Shown here piece after piece: positions 60,433 through 64,000 of a stretch of DNA of 64,000 bases. The DNA lies in contig JACCGJ010008607.1 of the NCBI GenBank assembly GCA_013407085.1, positions 1 to 64,000 of the forward strand, in the 5' to 3' direction. The notes below the pieces were generated by a model. The model did not search any database. It worked only from the letters and a program-made list of their open reading frames with translations, and was not told where the DNA came from. Made by a program: the position numbers and the translations under genes. How positions within the stretch are numbered: position 1 is the first letter of the stretch; the number at the start of each line of letters is the position of its first letter. The DNA is from Atriophallophorus winterbourni. Taxonomy: Eukaryota > Platyhelminthes > Trematoda > Plagiorchiida > Microphallidae.

Positions 60433-61341
60433 TCTTGAGTAACTAATGACGCTCTGGGATCTTTGCCTCCACACTCCATTCAAGTTCAATGGAAAATTGT
60501 ATGAGCAGATCAAAGGAATTCCAATGGGGTTGCCTATCTCTGGACTGATAGTGGAAGGTGTAATGTAGAGATTGGAACGCATTACCATTCCTCTAATAGA
60601 ACCGAAACTTAGGGTGATCAAAGTATTCAAAGTTTAATGGTACTAAAAAGCATTTAGCTTAACATACCATAGGATGGCGTTATGAGGTATATACAATAAA
60701 AAGAAGAACAGGAAAACTCAATGTCATGTAATCGTATCAAGTTTTGGGTTGTCTCTCAAGTGTTTGTCCAAATTAGCTTTAAAAATATCCAGGTTGGCTG
60801 AGTGTGTAACAGTGGATGGGAGGGTGTTCCATGTGAAACTTACACGTACAGCATACGAATATCTTCGACAGTTCAGTCTTGAAGTGGGAATAAGCACTGA
60901 AAGTTCATGTTTCCGACTGGCACGGGTTGGCGAGCGTGTGAAAAGTTTGGACAAGGGATGGTTAGGGACGTGCATAATATTGTACATCAGTATGAGGTCA
61001 CCTCTTAGTCGACGACAGTGAAAGTCGAAAAGATTGAGACTCCTCAAACGTTCTTCATATGGTTTAGCAGCTAGTCCGGGTACAAGCTTTGTGGTTCGAT
61101 GGTAAATACGCTGCGAAGCATTGATGTCTTCTGAATCCAGGGTGACCACGCCTGAACATCGTAACGCCATCGCTACGCGTGGACGACACCTTCGTCAAAA
61201 TCAAGAGATTGCAAGTCGAATACCCTCATAGACCACTGAATTGTGTCTACACGGGAATAAAGTTCACGAAAGAAACAGAAATCAACAGGTGCCTACCGTT
61301 CTTGGATGTCCTCGTCACCAGAAGCGACGCAGGATTCCTCC
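60433..61341 (+). mobile_element. Penelope-like RT fragment in 5S spacer, insert 10, split by CR1
   Basis: The 353-bp fragment is interrupted at about 60616-61171. Penelope text before (GIPMGLPIS) and after (VDDTFVKIKRL) the interruption is otherwise normal. Confidence 0.85.
60616..61171 (-). mobile_element. 5'-truncated CR1-like LINE insertion inside a Penelope fragment
   Basis: About 556 bp found only in this unit. On the minus strand it encodes the CR1 polymerase end: RTTKLVPGLAAKPYEERL, RRLRGDLILMYNIMH, VRVSFTWNTLPSTV, FKANLDKHL and a stop. The three-prime end at the left closes ACCATTAAACTTTGAATACTTTGATC-like with a short tandem ACTTTGAAT tail. About 6 bp of target (ACGCTA) seem missing, and no target duplication is evident. 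Confidence 0.85.
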
Positions 61342-61946
61342 GGACAAAGCATACGCGAACTTAGCATCGCTTCATTGCAAAGTCCAGTACGCCTGACCTC
61401 AACGCGCAAGCCACACCCTTCTAACCAATTCCACCCGACTGACGGCCCGTCTACTTCCTCGCCGATGCCCGATCCGGCCATTATTGGGTACAATGGCTGA
61501 CCGCCTACACACCACCATGCCGCCGGAGTGCGTGCGTAGAATGAGCGAAGTGTATTATTAACGCAACGCTCGTGTTTCGCGGTCAAAGCGACGGGTTTGC
61601 GAAGTCGCTCGTTGCGTGTGGTCGTATAGTCGTACGTGCGAGTGATCATTCGATTTTGCGCTTGTGGGTTGCTGTGCCGTGGACTGTGTGCGGAACTCGG
61701 CGAGGCTGGCTCGCGAGAGGGGGAACGAACCGTGCGTGGTTGCGAAAGTAGTGTTCACATGTTTCGCTTTTTCCTATAAACGATCTACTTATTAGTAGTG
61801 ATGTTTGAAAACAAAACGAGGGCGCTTTGTTTGCAAGCGCATTCAGCGACCGTAGGCAGCGTCGCGGGTGGTACGCAAGCATACACACGTTTGCCGAACA
61901 ATGGGTGCAAAACGTAGTGAAAAATCGGAGAATTCACTTGCGAAAA

Positions 61947-62065
61947 CGGCCGCGACACCCGGTATTCCCAGCCGGTCACCCATGCAAGTACTAACCGGGC
62001 CCAACGTTGCTTAACTTCGGTGATCGGACGAGAACCGGTGTTTCCAACGTGGTATGGTCGCGGCC
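61947..62065 (-). rRNA. 5S rRNA copy 14 (consensus, last)
   Basis: Consensus gene. It is 1927 bp from copy 13 because of the CR1 insertion in the preceding spacer. Confidence 0.97.
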
Positions 62066-62351
62066 GAACGAGTGCGCACCACAGGCCTATATCAAACCAA
62101 ACCGACAATAACTACGCACCACACACGTACACAACACCGAAACCGCTGCCCGCACAACAACGTGCCCTACACAACCGTTCACAATCCGACCCGAAATCAA
62201 TTGCATCGCCTAACACACTAGCTAGCATGGTATAAGAGAAAACGCGTACCACACATTGAACCATTGTCCACACTCCGGCATCGCCAACTTCTACATCAAC
62301 TAAACCGCGGGGACAAAGCATACGCGAACTTGCATCGCTTTCATTTCATGT

Positions 62352-62445
62352 AAGGCGATAAAGTCTCTTGTCGAAAGAATTCGGTTTTGCTCATGCTGAT
62401 TGTTAGAGCAAAGTCTCTGCATGCCAACGAAGAACGAAAGATTCG
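62352..62445 (-). mobile_element. RTE-like scrap at right edge of 5S array
   Basis: GCGATAAAGTCTCTTG to TGCTCATGCTGATTG to TCTGCATGCCAACGAAGAAC matches 18898-18982 of the RTE-like copy. It begins at the point where the 5S spacer breaks off. Confidence 0.6.
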
Positions 62446-62449
62446 ATTT

Positions 62450-63625
62450 CATGTGTGTTTCCTGGACAATACGCATTTCAAGCATAAATGCCACAGGAAT
62501 TTTCATTCAGTTCGTGTATATTTTGTTTAGAATTCTTTTCATAAAGATGAGAGTAAGCCCCACGAGTTTGTTTTACTCTAAATGGTAACCTGAAGATTAT
62601 ACGTGAATTAATCGTGATACTGCTTCAAATAATAACAAAACTTTGCTGGACCTCACCCAAAAGAACCTTTCAATCATAAATCATGTGTCTTTTTAGTGAC
62701 ACTATTGAGAATTTGTCTAGTCTGATGCAAGTTGCTGTTCCCGTTGAACAAATAATGACAAGAAATTCCAGGTAGTCTAAAATTGCTTCGCGTTCTCGCG
62801 ATGTGCTCTTAGCGAAAACTAAGAATCTGGTCATGCACATCCTCAACATTGGCCCGGATAACAATCAGCTTTGTAGATTTGAAATTCCAATAGGTGTTTT
62901 CGTAAAGAAATAATTTATATACTTTGCCCCGTCGATGTAAAAAAGTTTGGCAACGAAATTACCCGTGAAATCTATTGTCGGTTACGGAACATTTATTGTT
63001 TCTAATTAACAATCAACTATTTTGTAGTATATTATCCAAATTTACAAAATCAGTCTTTCGTGAATTTGAACCTATTACTCTGGAACAAGAATTCTACATT
63101 CGTTCACTCTATTCATACTCGAACAGCCTAGAATAGTTTTCTAATTGCAATGGCTGTTAAGTTTTCATGTTCGCAATGGCCATCTAAGTTCACGCAGCAC
63201 GAAACCGATTCACAAAAAAATCAGTCGAAAGAGATCGACTGGATTTAAGCTAATTTTGATCTATTCTTTTTAACCGTAATCAAGCAGGTCACTGTCATTT
63301 CCCACGTTTGAAGTTCGATTGCACAAACAAATTGGTCCTTAAGTGGTATCATTAATATGAGGTCACGTGCTTAGACAAACCTTGAACAATTCAATTCTTG
63401 ATGGGAACCCCCCACGAACTCAGCCCAAACTCCCGATTCAGTTTGACATGTGGTTGATTCAGGACAGCGGATATGGCAGGTGTAGAGAGAACTGAACAAT
63501 TCCTGCTGTGTTCGCATTAAGTTAATGTAACCAAAACTGATCATAGCATGGGGTAAATTGGAATGTGACCAGTAAGAATAAAAATTGTCAAAAACAAGAT
63601 AAACGAAAAATAAATAATTACTATA
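62450..63625. other. No gene recognised
   Basis: AT-rich sequence without supported coding or RNA genes. Confidence 0.3.
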
Positions 63626-63629
63626 ATTG

Positions 63630-63671
63630 CTATCTATCTATCTATCTATCTATCTAGCCTATCTATCTATC

Positions 63672-63736
<65 letters not shown>

Positions 63737-63738
63737 GC

Positions 63739-63834
<96 letters not shown>

Positions 63835-63849
63835 ACTATCTATCTATTA

Positions 63850-63902
<53 letters not shown>

Positions 63903-63904
63903 AC

Positions 63905-64000
<96 letters not shown>
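63630..64000. repeat. TATC tetranucleotide microsatellite
   Basis: About 370 bp of CTAT repeats with a few one- to three-base interruptions (63656, 63671, 63737, 63834, 63848, 63902). It continues past the window end. Confidence 0.97.

Larger units (their letters stand above)
44070..62350. repeat. Tandem 5S rDNA array, 14 units, two spacer classes
   Basis: Fourteen minus-strand 5S genes recur at spacings of about 1,371 bp (long units) or 951-975 bp (short units). Long units carry a 353-bp Penelope insert between 49-bp direct repeats; short units have a single 49-bp copy. Spacer type A (GAAAACAAAACGAGGGCG) is in units around 5S 1, 2 and 7-14, and type B (GAAACAAAACGATGGCG) around 5S 3-6. The left edge starts mid-spacer after a CR1 fragment. 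The right edge breaks inside the 49-bp repeat, followed by an RTE scrap. Indel-rich patches occur at about 47275-47400, 51160-51210, 52400-53000 and 58080-58980. Confidence 0.95.

Noticed and set aside
1..64000. CRISPR arrays, operons or bacterial promoters
   Set aside because: Exon-intron genes, LINEs and Pol III 5S arrays mark eukaryotic DNA. The tandem repeats are rDNA units and microsatellites.

Overview
The window looks like nuclear DNA of a flatworm, most likely a digenean trematode. The evidence is dense decayed CR1-like, RTE-like and Penelope-like retroelements, long introns with few exons, a nanos zinc finger, an NPY/NPF-type GPCR, and a eukaryotic tandem 5S rRNA array. The assignment rests on protein and repeat style only, not on a database match.

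Layout. (1) 1-5281 holds two long inverted repeats. The first (1-1302) carries a Ser/Glu-rich ORF of unknown identity in its arms. The second (3994-5281) carries two head-on copies of an exon for the second zinc finger of a Nanos protein, one open and one frameshifted. A piece of RTE-like LINE endonuclease lies between them. (2) 6148-23157 is a direct tandem duplication of an 8-9 kb segment full of LINE debris. Most of it has diverged visibly, but its last 1,034 bp show no difference between copies. That end contains the terminal exon of the next gene. (3) 21971-25914, minus strand, is a three-exon glycoside hydrolase 27 (alpha-galactosidase / alpha-N-acetylgalactosaminidase) gene. The fold markers are recognisable, but the positions of nucleophile, acid/base and substrate-binding aspartates are all replaced, and exon 1 shows a one-base frame problem. 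(4) 26-39 kb is gene-poor with short LINE and Penelope relics. (5) 39852-41106 is a nearly complete class A neuropeptide receptor of the NPY/NPF type with an unusually long third extracellular loop. (6) 42055-44065 holds SINE-like and CR1-like fragments. (7) 44070-62350 is a tandem array of 14 minus-strand 5S rRNA genes. Ten of its spacers carry the same 353-bp piece of Penelope-like reverse transcriptase, flanked by 49-bp direct copies of the spacer; four spacers have a single copy of that 49-bp site and no insert. One insert is itself split by a 5'-truncated CR1 fragment. (8) An RTE scrap follows, then unassigned sequence, then a long TATC microsatellite running off the window end.

The standout biology is the retroelement fragment co-amplified with 5S rDNA, the catalytically empty GH27 protein with a duplicated last exon, and the inverted duplication of a nanos exon. 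Several short indel-rich patches in the 5S array look like uncorrected consensus, so the copy number should be treated as provisional.
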